A stretch of 64,000 nt of DNA from positions 124,001 to 188,000 of the forward strand of contig CAKRES010000001.1 in the NCBI GenBank assembly GCA_934317845.1, in the 5' to 3' direction. Shown one piece after another: positions 7,770 to 16,151 of this stretch; the first letter of the stretch is position 1, and every line of letters starts with the position of its first letter. The DNA comes from an uncultured Lachnospiraceae bacterium (GTDB lineage Bacteria > Bacillota > Clostridia > Lachnospirales > Lachnospiraceae). The position numbers and the translations under genes were made by a program. The notes below the pieces were generated by a model that ran no database searches, was not told the DNA's origin, and saw only the letters and a program-made list of their open reading frames with translations.

Positions 7770-8699
7770 TCAGGAATTACCATTAATTTCGGCAATAATC
7801 TTTGGCAGTAGCTCGTCTACTTTGTCATTGTCAAGCTGGCAGGTTCCGGCATTTTTATGACCACCGCCACCATACTTTAAGCATAATGCGCCAATATCAA
7901 AATCAGAGCTCCGGTTCACAATGGATTTTCCGATCGTGACAGCAGTATTCTGTTTCTTTAATCCCCACATTACGTGAATAGAGATCTCTGCTTCCGGATA
8001 CATCGCATAAACTAAGAAACGGTTTCCGGTATAAATGATCTCTTCCTCTTTTAACGGAAGCACAACAACCTTTCCATGCATCTGATGAACACGCTCAATC
8101 TGTGCCTTGAAAAGCTCCTGCTGTTCAAAATAAAGATCTACACGCTCCTTCACGTCAGGCAGCTTTAAGATATCTTTGATTGGATGCTCTAAACAGTAAT
8201 CGATCAGTTCCATCATCAATTCGTAGTTGGAAATACGGAAATTACGGAATCTGCCAAGTCCGGTTCTTGCATCCATCAGGTAACTTAACAGTACCCAGTC
8301 AGTCGGATGCAGAATATCTTCCATCGTAAACTGTGCGGAATCTGCCTTGTCAACTGCTTCCATGATCTCGTCCGTAATGCGTGGCAGCTTTTCTTTTCCG
8401 CCGTAGTAATTGTATACGACGCGTGCTGCACTCGGTGCATCCGGTTCAATAATATGATTTGGTTTTGGCCCACCGGCACGTTTTACTTCGCTGGAATGAT
8501 GGTCAAATGCTAACTTTACTCCCTCCACATAAGGCAGATTGGTCGTGATGTCGTGATCGGTCACTTCAATCAGACCATCCTGCATATCTTTTGGATGAAC
8601 AAACTTGATGTCATCGATCAGCTTTAATTCTTTTAAGATCATTGCACAGACCAGACCATCAAAATCGCTTCTTGTAATCAGACGATACGTCTCACTCAT
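7770..8699 (-). CDS. DHH superfamily phosphoesterase
   Basis: A 309-residue DHH/DHHA1 protein. Motifs are RSDFDGLVCAM (first metal site), the signature FDHH near residues 72-75, DAPSAARVVY, and the C-terminal DHHA1 motif GGGGHKNAGTC. Relatives include nano-RNases, cyclic-dinucleotide phosphodiesterases and exopolyphosphatase-like enzymes. There is no GGDEF or PAS domain, so it is not GdpP. The substrate cannot be decided from sequence. It has its own promoter overlapping the rng stop and a terminator right after. Confidence 0.85.
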   Translation of the reverse strand: MSETYRLITRSDFDGLVCAMILKELKLIDDIKFVHPKDMQDGLIEVTDHDITTNLPYVEGVKLAFDHHSSEVKRAGGPKPNHIIEPDAPSAARVVYNYYGGKEKLPRITDEIMEAVDKADSAQFTMEDILHPTDWVLLSYLMDARTGLGRFRNFRISNYELMMELIDYCLEHPIKDILKLPDVKERVDLYFEQQELFKAQIERVHQMHGKVVVLPLKEEEIIYTGNRFLVYAMYPEAEISIHVMWGLKKQNTAVTIGKSIVNRSSDFDIGALCLKYGGGGHKNAGTCQLDNDKVDELLPKIIAEINGNS

Positions 8700-8744
8700 T
8701 TTCTATAACCTCCTTCACATCCTGTCGGATTTCTCGTTGGTATT

Positions 8745-8773
8745 ATTTTACACTATCCCATATTATTTGGCAA
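8745..8773 (-). promoter_or_regulatory. Promoter of the DHH phosphoesterase gene
   Basis: Minus-strand TTGCCA (8768-8773), 17-bp spacer, TAAAAT (8745-8750). It overlaps the 3' end of the ribonuclease G gene. Confidence 0.65.
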
Positions 8774-9971
8774 CCGAAAGAGCCCGATTCCATTGTTCAT
8801 GCAGTGGTTTTTGTACTTTTTTCCGGGTGATCTCACATAAATGCAGCGGTGTCATTCCAACGATCATTGTAGGAACCGGATCCTGATGCACCAGAGAAGA
8901 AAAATAAGACAGTAATTCCTTTGTACTTTCGTCCTGTTTCATATCAATAAAATCTACGATAATGATACCGGAAAGATTGCGGAGCTTCAGTTGTCTGGCA
9001 ATTTCCTTTGCAGCTTCTTTGTTGACGAAAAGAAAATGTTCCTCTTTTGTTTTTTTATCCCGGATACTTTTTCCGGTATTCACGTCAATGACGGTTAAAG
9101 CTTCGGTTGGTTCAATAACGATGTTTGCTCCACAGGGAAGCCAGACCTTTTTTAACAGTAATTCATCCAAGCGTTTATTAAGATCGTATCTGGCACATAA
9201 AGAAACTTCCTTTTCATCATATTCCACCGGAAAGGAATGCAGACGTTCTTTCATCAGATGCGTAAGTGATTCATAGCAGTCCTTTTGATCCGTGATGATC
9301 CGGACATTCTCTTTGTTTTGAAGCTGCTGCAGACATTCTTCAAACAGACTGTTCCGCTCATAAAGGCATTTGCCGCAGACGCTGGTTTGCGCTCTTAAAA
9401 GAATGTGTTCCAGAGTGGAAAGCAGTTGATGGGTTTCGGCAAGGATCTGGTTCATTTCTACATCTCTGGCTCCTGTGCGTACAACCAGACCGCAGCTTCT
9501 CTTTTTTTGTTTTAATATTAGATCATCTTCTAATGTTTTTTTGCAGGCATCTGCCCAGTCTTTTGACAGCTTTTTCGATACTCCAATGCCCGGCTTCTGG
9601 TAGGTTAAAACCAATACTTCACCGTGAAGCTGAAGGTAACAGGAAGCAACCGCCTGTTTGGTCTTCACTGGTTCTTTTTGAATCTGAACCAGTAATAAAT
9701 CCCCTGCATGAACATGTGCATCCTTCTTGGGATTTAAAAAGATCGTATGACGGTTATCCTCCAAGGAATAATAACAGATCTCTCCATTTATTTCTAAAAA
9801 TGCCGCTTTAATGTTTGGAACGATATGTTTGACGCGTGCCGTATATATTCCATAAAGGGTGAGTGTTTCCTCCTTTTCAGGAAGTACCTGAAGTCCGGTT
9901 AACGTTCCCTGTTCAAAGGTAAAGGAGGTGGTATGTCCACGCAAGGCTGTAATGACACATTCAGTTCCCAT
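8763..9971 (-). CDS. rng: Ribonuclease E/G family endoribonuclease
   Basis: A 402-residue Rne/Rng protein with an N-terminal S1-like region (YGIYTARVKHIVPNIKAAFLEING), the central AU-1/5'-sensor region and the catalytic DNase I-like part with NIVIEPTEALTVIDVNTGKS and IIIVDFIDM. It lacks the scaffold domain of E. coli RNase E, so it is closer to RNase G. The usual zinc-link CPxC after the catalytic domain is absent or shifted; a CxxC (CGKC) sits earlier. It follows the two radical SAM genes TIGR03960 and TIGR03936, a neighbourhood common in Clostridia. Confidence 0.9.
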   Translation of the reverse strand: MGTECVITALRGHTTSFTFEQGTLTGLQVLPEKEETLTLYGIYTARVKHIVPNIKAAFLEINGEICYYSLEDNRHTIFLNPKKDAHVHAGDLLLVQIQKEPVKTKQAVASCYLQLHGEVLVLTYQKPGIGVSKKLSKDWADACKKTLEDDLILKQKKRSCGLVVRTGARDVEMNQILAETHQLLSTLEHILLRAQTSVCGKCLYERNSLFEECLQQLQNKENVRIITDQKDCYESLTHLMKERLHSFPVEYDEKEVSLCARYDLNKRLDELLLKKVWLPCGANIVIEPTEALTVIDVNTGKSIRDKKTKEEHFLFVNKEAAKEIARQLKLRNLSGIIIVDFIDMKQDESTKELLSYFSSLVHQDPVPTMIVGMTPLHLCEITRKKVQKPLHEQWNRALSVAK

Positions 9972-9991
9972 AATGTTCTCCTTTCGTTTCT

Positions 9992-10702
9992 CTAAGAAAC
10001 AATGTCTCCTGCGCTGGAAAGCGGAGCAAAATGTCCGGCATTTTCTCCCTCTTCTACCCAGAGCAGCATATCTAAGCGGTGTACATGAAAGTCAAAGGCT
10101 TCATAAGGAACACCGGAAAAGCTGCATAAGGATGACATCACCAGCTCCGGCTTTAAGTTATTGTTGCTTCCGGTTGTAAGACGTAAGTAAAATCCATCCT
10201 CCTTCAAGTGAAAGCAATGGATGTGAGGACGGATGTCAACTTCAACTTCACTTTTCTTTGTTTTCTTTAAGATGCGGATCTCCTTTTGGGCAAGGAACGA
10301 TTCCAAATGAGCGGCAAGTGAATCCTTTAATTCCGGTTTATCCGGCACTGTGACATAATAATCTGCTCCTGCTACGGACGCCATTGCCTTTTTAGCTCCC
10401 TCTCTTAATACGACAAATTCTGTTACCTTAATGTAAGGGGTTAAAGTAGCCGCATTGATCCTTTCAAGCATGTCCTTTGAGGTTGTAATACTGTTAAACT
10501 CTGCATCCAGATATTCTCCCTCCGAAGTGATCCCCAGTCCCAGCGGAGCTGCAAAGGATGTGATCTGATGGGGACTGAATCCTTGGGAGTAAGCAATGTC
10601 TACTCCGGCACGACGGAACACTTTTTGAAAATAACGCAACAGATCCAGATGTCCCACGTACATGAGTGGTCCTGTTTTAGCAAACTTCATTCTTACTTTC
10701 AT
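9992..10702 (-). CDS. TIGR03936-family radical SAM-associated protein (DUF2344)
   Basis: A 236-residue protein starting MKVRMKFAKTGPLMYVGHLDLLRYF, the typical DUF2344 opening. The function is unknown, but it is almost always encoded next to a TIGR03960 radical SAM protein and often fused to it, suggesting a joint RNA or protein modification role. The start at 10702 has a GGAGG SD; the reading frame continues upstream to 10735 without one. It overlaps the end of the upstream gene by 26 bases, implying translational coupling. Confidence 0.88.
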   Translation of the reverse strand: MKVRMKFAKTGPLMYVGHLDLLRYFQKVFRRAGVDIAYSQGFSPHQITSFAAPLGLGITSEGEYLDAEFNSITTSKDMLERINAATLTPYIKVTEFVVLREGAKKAMASVAGADYYVTVPDKPELKDSLAAHLESFLAQKEIRILKKTKKSEVEVDIRPHIHCFHLKEDGFYLRLTTGSNNNLKPELVMSSLCSFSGVPYEAFDFHVHRLDMLLWVEEGENAGHFAPLSSAGDIVS

Positions 10703-12554
10703 AACAGATCCCTCCTTTCCAGATCGCCGCTCCACAGCCGGAACATTTCATTTTACAGTTCGGTGTAACAACCCCTTCTTTGGCTCTTAAATATTCCTTC
10801 TTTAAAAAGTTTTTGGTTACTCCGGCATCAATAAAATCCCATGGAAATACTTCCTCTAACGAGCGGTCTCTTGTTGTATAAAAAGCAACGTCAATGTGAT
10901 CCTCCTCCAAGGTATCCATCCACAGCTTTGGCTGGAACCATTCCGTCCATGCATCAAAGATGCCACCCTTTTCATAAATGTGCAGAAGCAGGCTGGACAA
11001 CTTTCTGTCACCGCGTGCCAATATTCCCTCTAATACCGTAGTTTTGGCATCGTGATACTGGAAGCTTAAACTCTTATGGTTAAGCATCTGATGCATCGTA
11101 TCATTGGCAAGGTAGGCTTTCCTTAAAAATTCTTCATCGGTATTCATTGGTGCCCATTGAAATGGTGTAAATGGCTTTGGAACAAAGAAGGAAGCACTGG
11201 CATTGATCTTTACTCTTCCATTTCGTTCATCTTTTGGAATGGTATAGTAATTTTGTGCGATCAGATCCGCAAGCTCTGGAATTGCCTTTACGTCCTCGTC
11301 CGTTTCAAATGGAAGCCCTAACATAAAGTAAAGCTTCACCTTATTCCATCCACCGTGGAAGGCTTCCATTGCCCCGTTTAAGATGACCTCCTCTGTCAGA
11401 CCTTTGTTGATCACGTTACGCATCCGCTGGCTTCCCGCTTCCGGTGCAAAGGTTAGACTACTCTTTTTCACATCCTGTACCCGGCTCATGACATCTAACG
11501 AAAAGGCATCAATACGAAGGGATGGCAGGGAAATGTTAATCTTCTTTTCCTTACATTCATCGATCAGGAAATAAGTCAGTTCTTCTAAAGCAGAGTAATC
11601 CGAAGAGCTTAATGAGCTTAACGTAATCTCTTCATGTCCGGTTGCCTCTAACATAGTCACAGCATATTCTTTTAATTTTGCTACATCCCGTTCTCTGAGA
11701 GGCCGGTAGATCATTCCTGCCTGACAGAAACGGCAGCCTCGGATACAGCCGCGCTGAATCTCTAATGTGACACGATCCTGTGTTGGCCGTAAAAATGCAA
11801 CCAGAGGTTTCTCCGGATAAACTGCATTGGTAAGATCTTCTACGACCTGTTTTTTCACTTTTTTCGGAACCTCCTCATACAGAGGACGCATTTCCTTTAT
11901 CGTTCCATCCTCCTGATAGAGGATCTCATAAAGGGATGGCACATAAATTCCCTCAATCTGTGAGGCAAGGCGCAAAAATCGTTTGCGGTTCCAGCCGGCT
12001 TTTTTCTGTTCCTTGTAAAGATCCAGCAGTTCATCATATACGGTTTCGCCTTCTCCAATGTAGATCAGATCAAAGAAATCTGCGATTGGTTCCGGATTAT
12101 AGACACAAGGGCCGCCACCAATGACGATTGGTGCATCCTCCGGACGATCTTTGGAGAAAATGCCGATCTGTGCCAGGTCTAAGATCTGGATGATATTGGT
12201 ATAACACATTTCATACTGGATGGTGATCCCTAAAAAGTCAAAATCTTTGATAGCATCTTGTGTTTCCAAAGCAAACAGAGGGATATTCTGTTCCTTCATG
12301 ATTTTATGAAGATCCGGCCACGGAGAATAGACGCGTTCACAGTAAGTGTCCTCTCTGCGGTTAAACATTTCATAAAGGATCTGAATTCCAAGATGGCTCA
12401 TACCGATCTCATACACATCGGGAAAACACATACAAAAACGGATGTCTACTGCATCCGGATCTTTCACCGCCATATTGATCTCATTTCCAATATAGCGTGC
12501 CGGCTTTTCTACCTGCATTAAAATTTCATGGCTTAATGCCAGTTTATCACTCAT
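10677..12554 (-). CDS. TIGR03960-family B12-binding radical SAM protein
   Basis: A 625-residue radical SAM protein. An N-terminal cobalamin-binding-like region carries IGMSHLGIQILYEMFNRR and GGGPCVYNPEP. The radical SAM core follows with the cluster motif CIRGCRFCQAG (CxxxCxxC). The C-terminal part ends with a cysteine-rich tail (NCKMKCSGCGA). The substrate is unknown. It starts the operon with the DUF2344 protein and rng, which hints at an RNA-linked role, but this is inference. Confidence 0.9.
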   Translation of the reverse strand: MSDKLALSHEILMQVEKPARYIGNEINMAVKDPDAVDIRFCMCFPDVYEIGMSHLGIQILYEMFNRREDTYCERVYSPWPDLHKIMKEQNIPLFALETQDAIKDFDFLGITIQYEMCYTNIIQILDLAQIGIFSKDRPEDAPIVIGGGPCVYNPEPIADFFDLIYIGEGETVYDELLDLYKEQKKAGWNRKRFLRLASQIEGIYVPSLYEILYQEDGTIKEMRPLYEEVPKKVKKQVVEDLTNAVYPEKPLVAFLRPTQDRVTLEIQRGCIRGCRFCQAGMIYRPLRERDVAKLKEYAVTMLEATGHEEITLSSLSSSDYSALEELTYFLIDECKEKKINISLPSLRIDAFSLDVMSRVQDVKKSSLTFAPEAGSQRMRNVINKGLTEEVILNGAMEAFHGGWNKVKLYFMLGLPFETDEDVKAIPELADLIAQNYYTIPKDERNGRVKINASASFFVPKPFTPFQWAPMNTDEEFLRKAYLANDTMHQMLNHKSLSFQYHDAKTTVLEGILARGDRKLSSLLLHIYEKGGIFDAWTEWFQPKLWMDTLEEDHIDVAFYTTRDRSLEEVFPWDFIDAGVTKNFLKKEYLRAKEGVVTPNCKMKCSGCGAAIWKGGICYESKNEVC

Positions 12555-12583
12555 TTTTCTTCCTCTCTAAGATAATCCATGAC

Positions 12584-12630
12584 GGAAAAACAACGAAACC
12601 AGATCCAATGCTCTGTCTCTGATTTCGTTG
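12584..12630 (-). terminator. Terminator after the PPIase-like lipoprotein gene
   Basis: Minus-strand stem CAACGAAA/TTTCGTTG (12591-12598 and 12623-12630) extended by CAGA/TCTG, followed by five T. It lies 28 bases after the lipoprotein stop. Confidence 0.82.
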
Positions 12631-12658
12631 TCTACTCCTTATTTATTTTCTGTTCGTT

Positions 12659-13843
12659 TTATTCTGCAGTTTCTTCTGTTGTATCTTCTGTTCCATCCGT
12701 GTCCTCTTCCCCGTCTGTTCCTTCTTGAAGATTCTCATATTCATCGGATGTGATCTTTTTCTTCTTTGCCTGATCGTACAAAAATGCAGCTACGTTATCA
12801 TATACTGCCTGATACATGATCTCGTCCTTTCCGGCTTCCTCCTCCAGGGCTTCTGCTGATTCATAATCATATTCGTCAACCAGATCTTCAAGATAACTCT
12901 GATACTGCTTCTTTGTCGGGAATAAAGACTCCTTTTGTGCAATCGCATAAAGGACAAGACGGGAATGGGTTTCATTCAGATAATCCTCTTTCAGATCCTC
13001 TTCCGCCATTCCATAAAACATCTCTAAAAAGTCTTTGCGCTCCATGCTGAAGCTTTCAGCAGAAGAATCCAGACTGGCATCAATATCAGATTTTGCCTTG
13101 TCATAAAGATCCTGTGGATAATCGTCTTTAAAGGTAGCTTTTTCTACAGCGGCTGTGATCAGATCCTGACTGATCAGATCCATATTATCGGACTTTTTAT
13201 CATTGATCACTTCTTTTTTCATGCCCTTTTGAAAAGCATCTACGGAATCATAGTCGGTATTGGCTTTTACAAATTTATCGGTGATTTCTGGAAGCTCCTT
13301 TGTCTGAAGAGAATCAATGGTAATGTGGAAAACAGCTTCCTGGCCTGCATACTCCTCATTTAAGTCTTCCGGCATGGAAACAGTCACGTCAAAGGATTCG
13401 GAAGCTTTTTTACCAACAAACTGTTCTTCCATTTCCTTATTAAATTCTTCATTTCCAAGTTCAATCTCATATCCTTCTTCTGCACAGTCTGCGACGTCCT
13501 TATCGCCAACCTTTGCAGAATAATCAAAGGTAACAATATCGCCATTTTCGGCTCCACGGTCGGTAATATCCGTGTAAGTGGCATTGTCTTCCTTGATCTC
13601 ATCAATCTTTTCCTGGATCTCTTCCTCGGATGCCGTGTAAGAAATATCGTAGGAAGAAAGTCCCTTGTAGTCTCCTAATGTGACATAATCACCTGGTTCA
13701 AATCCTAAATCTGCTTTATTGGTTCCAATCTGATACCCTTTGTCCGATGCGCTTTCTGTCTTTTTTCCTTTTTTGGAACAACCGGCGGTCATCGATAACA
13801 TCAGAACAAACACAAGTCCCAGTGTCAGTGTACGTTTCATCAT
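12659..13843 (-). CDS. Secreted trigger-factor-like FKBP peptidyl-prolyl isomerase lipoprotein
   Basis: A 394-residue lipoprotein. The signal peptide has a lipobox MTAGC with the lipidated Cys at residue 22. The body resembles trigger factor without its ribosome-binding domain: an FKBP-type domain (GDIVTFDYSAKVGDKDV through VFHITIDSLQ), then a helical trigger-factor C-domain (ELPEITDKFVKANTDYDSVDAFQKG onward) and an acidic Thr/Glu/Asp-rich tail. It probably helps fold exported proteins outside the membrane. It is expressed alone, from an unusual promoter and with its own terminator. Confidence 0.83.
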   Translation of the reverse strand: MMKRTLTLGLVFVLMLSMTAGCSKKGKKTESASDKGYQIGTNKADLGFEPGDYVTLGDYKGLSSYDISYTASEEEIQEKIDEIKEDNATYTDITDRGAENGDIVTFDYSAKVGDKDVADCAEEGYEIELGNEEFNKEMEEQFVGKKASESFDVTVSMPEDLNEEYAGQEAVFHITIDSLQTKELPEITDKFVKANTDYDSVDAFQKGMKKEVINDKKSDNMDLISQDLITAAVEKATFKDDYPQDLYDKAKSDIDASLDSSAESFSMERKDFLEMFYGMAEEDLKEDYLNETHSRLVLYAIAQKESLFPTKKQYQSYLEDLVDEYDYESAEALEEEAGKDEIMYQAVYDNVAAFLYDQAKKKKITSDEYENLQEGTDGEEDTDGTEDTTEETAE

Positions 13844-13879
13844 AGTTAATTTCCTTTCTGTTGCGTTTCTATCGCTTTC

Positions 13880-13911
13880 ATTATAATCTCAAAATTTGAG
13901 AAAAATGTCAA
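13880..13911 (-). promoter_or_regulatory. Promoter with 20-bp spacer and central palindrome
   Basis: Minus-strand TTGACA (13906-13911) and TATAAT (13880-13885) are both consensus but separated by 20 bp. The spacer contains the perfect inverted repeat TCTCAAA-A-TTTGAGA (13887-13901). This is the arrangement of MerR-family regulated promoters. An alternative -10 with a 17-bp spacer (GATTAT) overlaps. Confidence 0.6.
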
Positions 13912-13921
13912 CTTAAGAATC

Positions 13922-14107
13922 TTATTTCTGTGCTTTAAACAGTGGAAGAAAAGCGGCGAAAAGGATGGCATAGGTGACGCCACATTCTACCAGAGTGATA
14001 CGTTTTAAAATATAACAAATAGCAACCACGAGGATCACAACAATGTATACTCCAATGATCCCGGCAAGGAAATGCTTCTTGTCCGGCTTCTTTTTTCCAA
14101 AATTCAT
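13922..14107 (-). CDS. Small two-helix membrane protein of unknown function
   Basis: A 61-residue protein: a basic N-terminus (MNFGKKKPDKKH), a hydrophobic helix about residues 11-31 (FLAGIIGVYIVVILVVAICY), a short loop and a second hydrophobic stretch about 40-56. The start at 14107 has an AAGGAGG SD; the frame extends upstream into recG without one. It lies 13 bases after the recG stop and is probably co-transcribed with it. I do not recognise the family. Confidence 0.7.
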   Translation of the reverse strand: MNFGKKKPDKKHFLAGIIGVYIVVILVVAICYILKRITLVECGVTYAILFAAFLPLFKAQK

Positions 14108-14120
14108 CTTCGTTTCCTCC

Positions 14121-16145
14121 TTAGATCGTGGTGGATGTTTCGGAAAAGGTATGCAGGCATGGATAGTCGCTAAGATCCAGCCCGTTCTTTTTCCACTGCT
14201 CATAATAGTCGTGGGCAAGTGTCAAAAGCGCGGCGTCCTGATAAAGATCTGCAAGCTTAAAATCAAGTGCTCCACTTTGTCGGATACCAAAGAAATCTCC
14301 CGGTCCACGCAGCTTTAGATCCTCGTTGGCAATGTAAAAACCGTCGTTGGAATGGTGTAATACTTCCAACCGTTCTTTATTTTTTTCCGTTTCCTTTCCA
14401 TACATAAATACGCAGTAGGACTGATCAGCCCCACGCCCCACACGTCCACGGAGCTGATGCAGCGTCGCAAGTCCGAACCGTTCCGCATTTTCAATCAGCA
14501 TAAAGGTTGCATTCGGAACATTGATCCCTACCTCGATCACGGTGGTAGAAACTAAAATATCATATCCGCCCTCTGCAAAAGTTGACATAATAGTATTCTT
14601 GTCAACCTCGTTCATCTTGCCGTGTAAGAATGCAATTCTGGCATGTGGTAATACTTCCTGCAGCTGCTTGGCATAGTCTGTGACATTTTCCAGTTCTACC
14701 TTTTCATTCTCCTCTACCATCGGACAGATGACGTAACATTGGTGTCCCTTATTGATCTCCTGCTGCATAAACTGTGTTGTTGCGGCACGGTAGCTTGTTC
14801 CTACCACGCAGTTCTTGATCGGCAGGCGGTTTTTGGGAAGCTCCCGCATAAAGGAAATGCTCATGTCTGCGTATAGCATCATGGCAAGTGTTCTGGGAAT
14901 CGGAGTAGCACTCATGACCAGTACATGTGGGTTGTCGCCTTTTTCAAAGAACCGTTCCCGCTGTTTGACTCCAAACCGGTGCTGCTCGTCCGTGACAACA
15001 AGTGCCAGATTGGCATAGCTTAATTTCTCCTGAATGAGAGCATGGGTTCCTACCAATACAGAAATCTCTCCCTGTTCGACTTGCCTGTAAATAGACTTTT
15101 TCTCGGCAGCAGTCTGGGAACCGGTAAGCAGTCCCACCGTTACACCAAATGAAGAAAGCAGTTCATTCATCGTTTCATAGTGCTGTGTGGCGAGTACCTC
15201 CGTTGGTACCATCAGGGCTCCCTGATAACCGGATTTTGCAACCATCAAAAGTGCAAGGATCGCAATGATCGTTTTGCCCGAACCGACGTCACCCTGTACC
15301 AAACGGTTCATGGATGCCTCGCACATCAGATCCTGCTTGATCTCCTCAAAAGTCGTAAGCTGCGCATTGGTCAATTGATAAGGAAGCGTTGCGATCAGCT
15401 CTGCTACCTCACTGCATTCCCTGATCTGAAAGGAATTTTTTCTGGTTTCCTGCTCCTCTTTCATTTGCTCCAAACAAATAAAAAACTGTAGGAATTCATG
15501 GAATACCAATCGTTTTCTAGCAGCGATAATTGAGGCTTCTGTTGTTGGAAAATGGATCTGATGATAAGCAGCAGATAAACAGATCAGATCATGCTCTTTT
15601 AAAAAGCTGCTGCTTAAATACTCTGCCTGCTCTGAAAAAAGCGGCTGAAGCTGTGTCACACATTTGCGTACCATGTTGTTGGTCAAGCCTTCTGTCAGAC
15701 GATAGACAGGCTGAAAGGTATCTTTTAAGGCTTCATACTGTGGCAGTGTGTAATAGGCCGGATGCTGAAATGTCAGCACCCCGTTTTTTTTAACGGCTTC
15801 TCCGACAAAGACGAATGCTTCATTCACATGAAAGACATTTGCCAGAAAAGGCGCATTAAACCACGCTATTTCACGGATCTGATCCTCACTTTTTAAGCGG
15901 AGCACACATACCTTCCGCTGCCGGATCCGTTTTATGGTCATGCGGGAATGGACGCGGGCGATCACAGCGCAGCGTTCTCCTTCTTTCATTTCTCCAAAGG
16001 TGATCGGAACAGGGAAACGTTCGTAATGACGAGGATAGTATTCCTTCAGATCACCTACTGTATGCACTTTGCATTTGAAAAAGAGGGAGGCACTTTTATC
16101 GCCTACCCCCTTTAATACTTTTATGGAATCTTGTTCGTTTAACAT
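14121..16145 (-). CDS. recG: ATP-dependent DNA helicase RecG
   Basis: A 674-residue RecG. An N-terminal wedge/OB domain is followed by two RecA-like helicase lobes with Walker A QGDVGSGKT, DEQH box, SATPIPRT and QLRGRVGRG. It remodels stalled forks and branch-migrates Holliday junctions. It begins 6 bases after the fakA-like gene stop, so yloU-fakA-recG form a cluster, an order found across Firmicutes. Confidence 0.96.
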   Translation of the reverse strand: MLNEQDSIKVLKGVGDKSASLFFKCKVHTVGDLKEYYPRHYERFPVPITFGEMKEGERCAVIARVHSRMTIKRIRQRKVCVLRLKSEDQIREIAWFNAPFLANVFHVNEAFVFVGEAVKKNGVLTFQHPAYYTLPQYEALKDTFQPVYRLTEGLTNNMVRKCVTQLQPLFSEQAEYLSSSFLKEHDLICLSAAYHQIHFPTTEASIIAARKRLVFHEFLQFFICLEQMKEEQETRKNSFQIRECSEVAELIATLPYQLTNAQLTTFEEIKQDLMCEASMNRLVQGDVGSGKTIIAILALLMVAKSGYQGALMVPTEVLATQHYETMNELLSSFGVTVGLLTGSQTAAEKKSIYRQVEQGEISVLVGTHALIQEKLSYANLALVVTDEQHRFGVKQRERFFEKGDNPHVLVMSATPIPRTLAMMLYADMSISFMRELPKNRLPIKNCVVGTSYRAATTQFMQQEINKGHQCYVICPMVEENEKVELENVTDYAKQLQEVLPHARIAFLHGKMNEVDKNTIMSTFAEGGYDILVSTTVIEVGINVPNATFMLIENAERFGLATLHQLRGRVGRGADQSYCVFMYGKETEKNKERLEVLHHSNDGFYIANEDLKLRGPGDFFGIRQSGALDFKLADLYQDAALLTLAHDYYEQWKKNGLDLSDYPCLHTFSETSTTI

Positions 16146-16151
16146 AATCTC

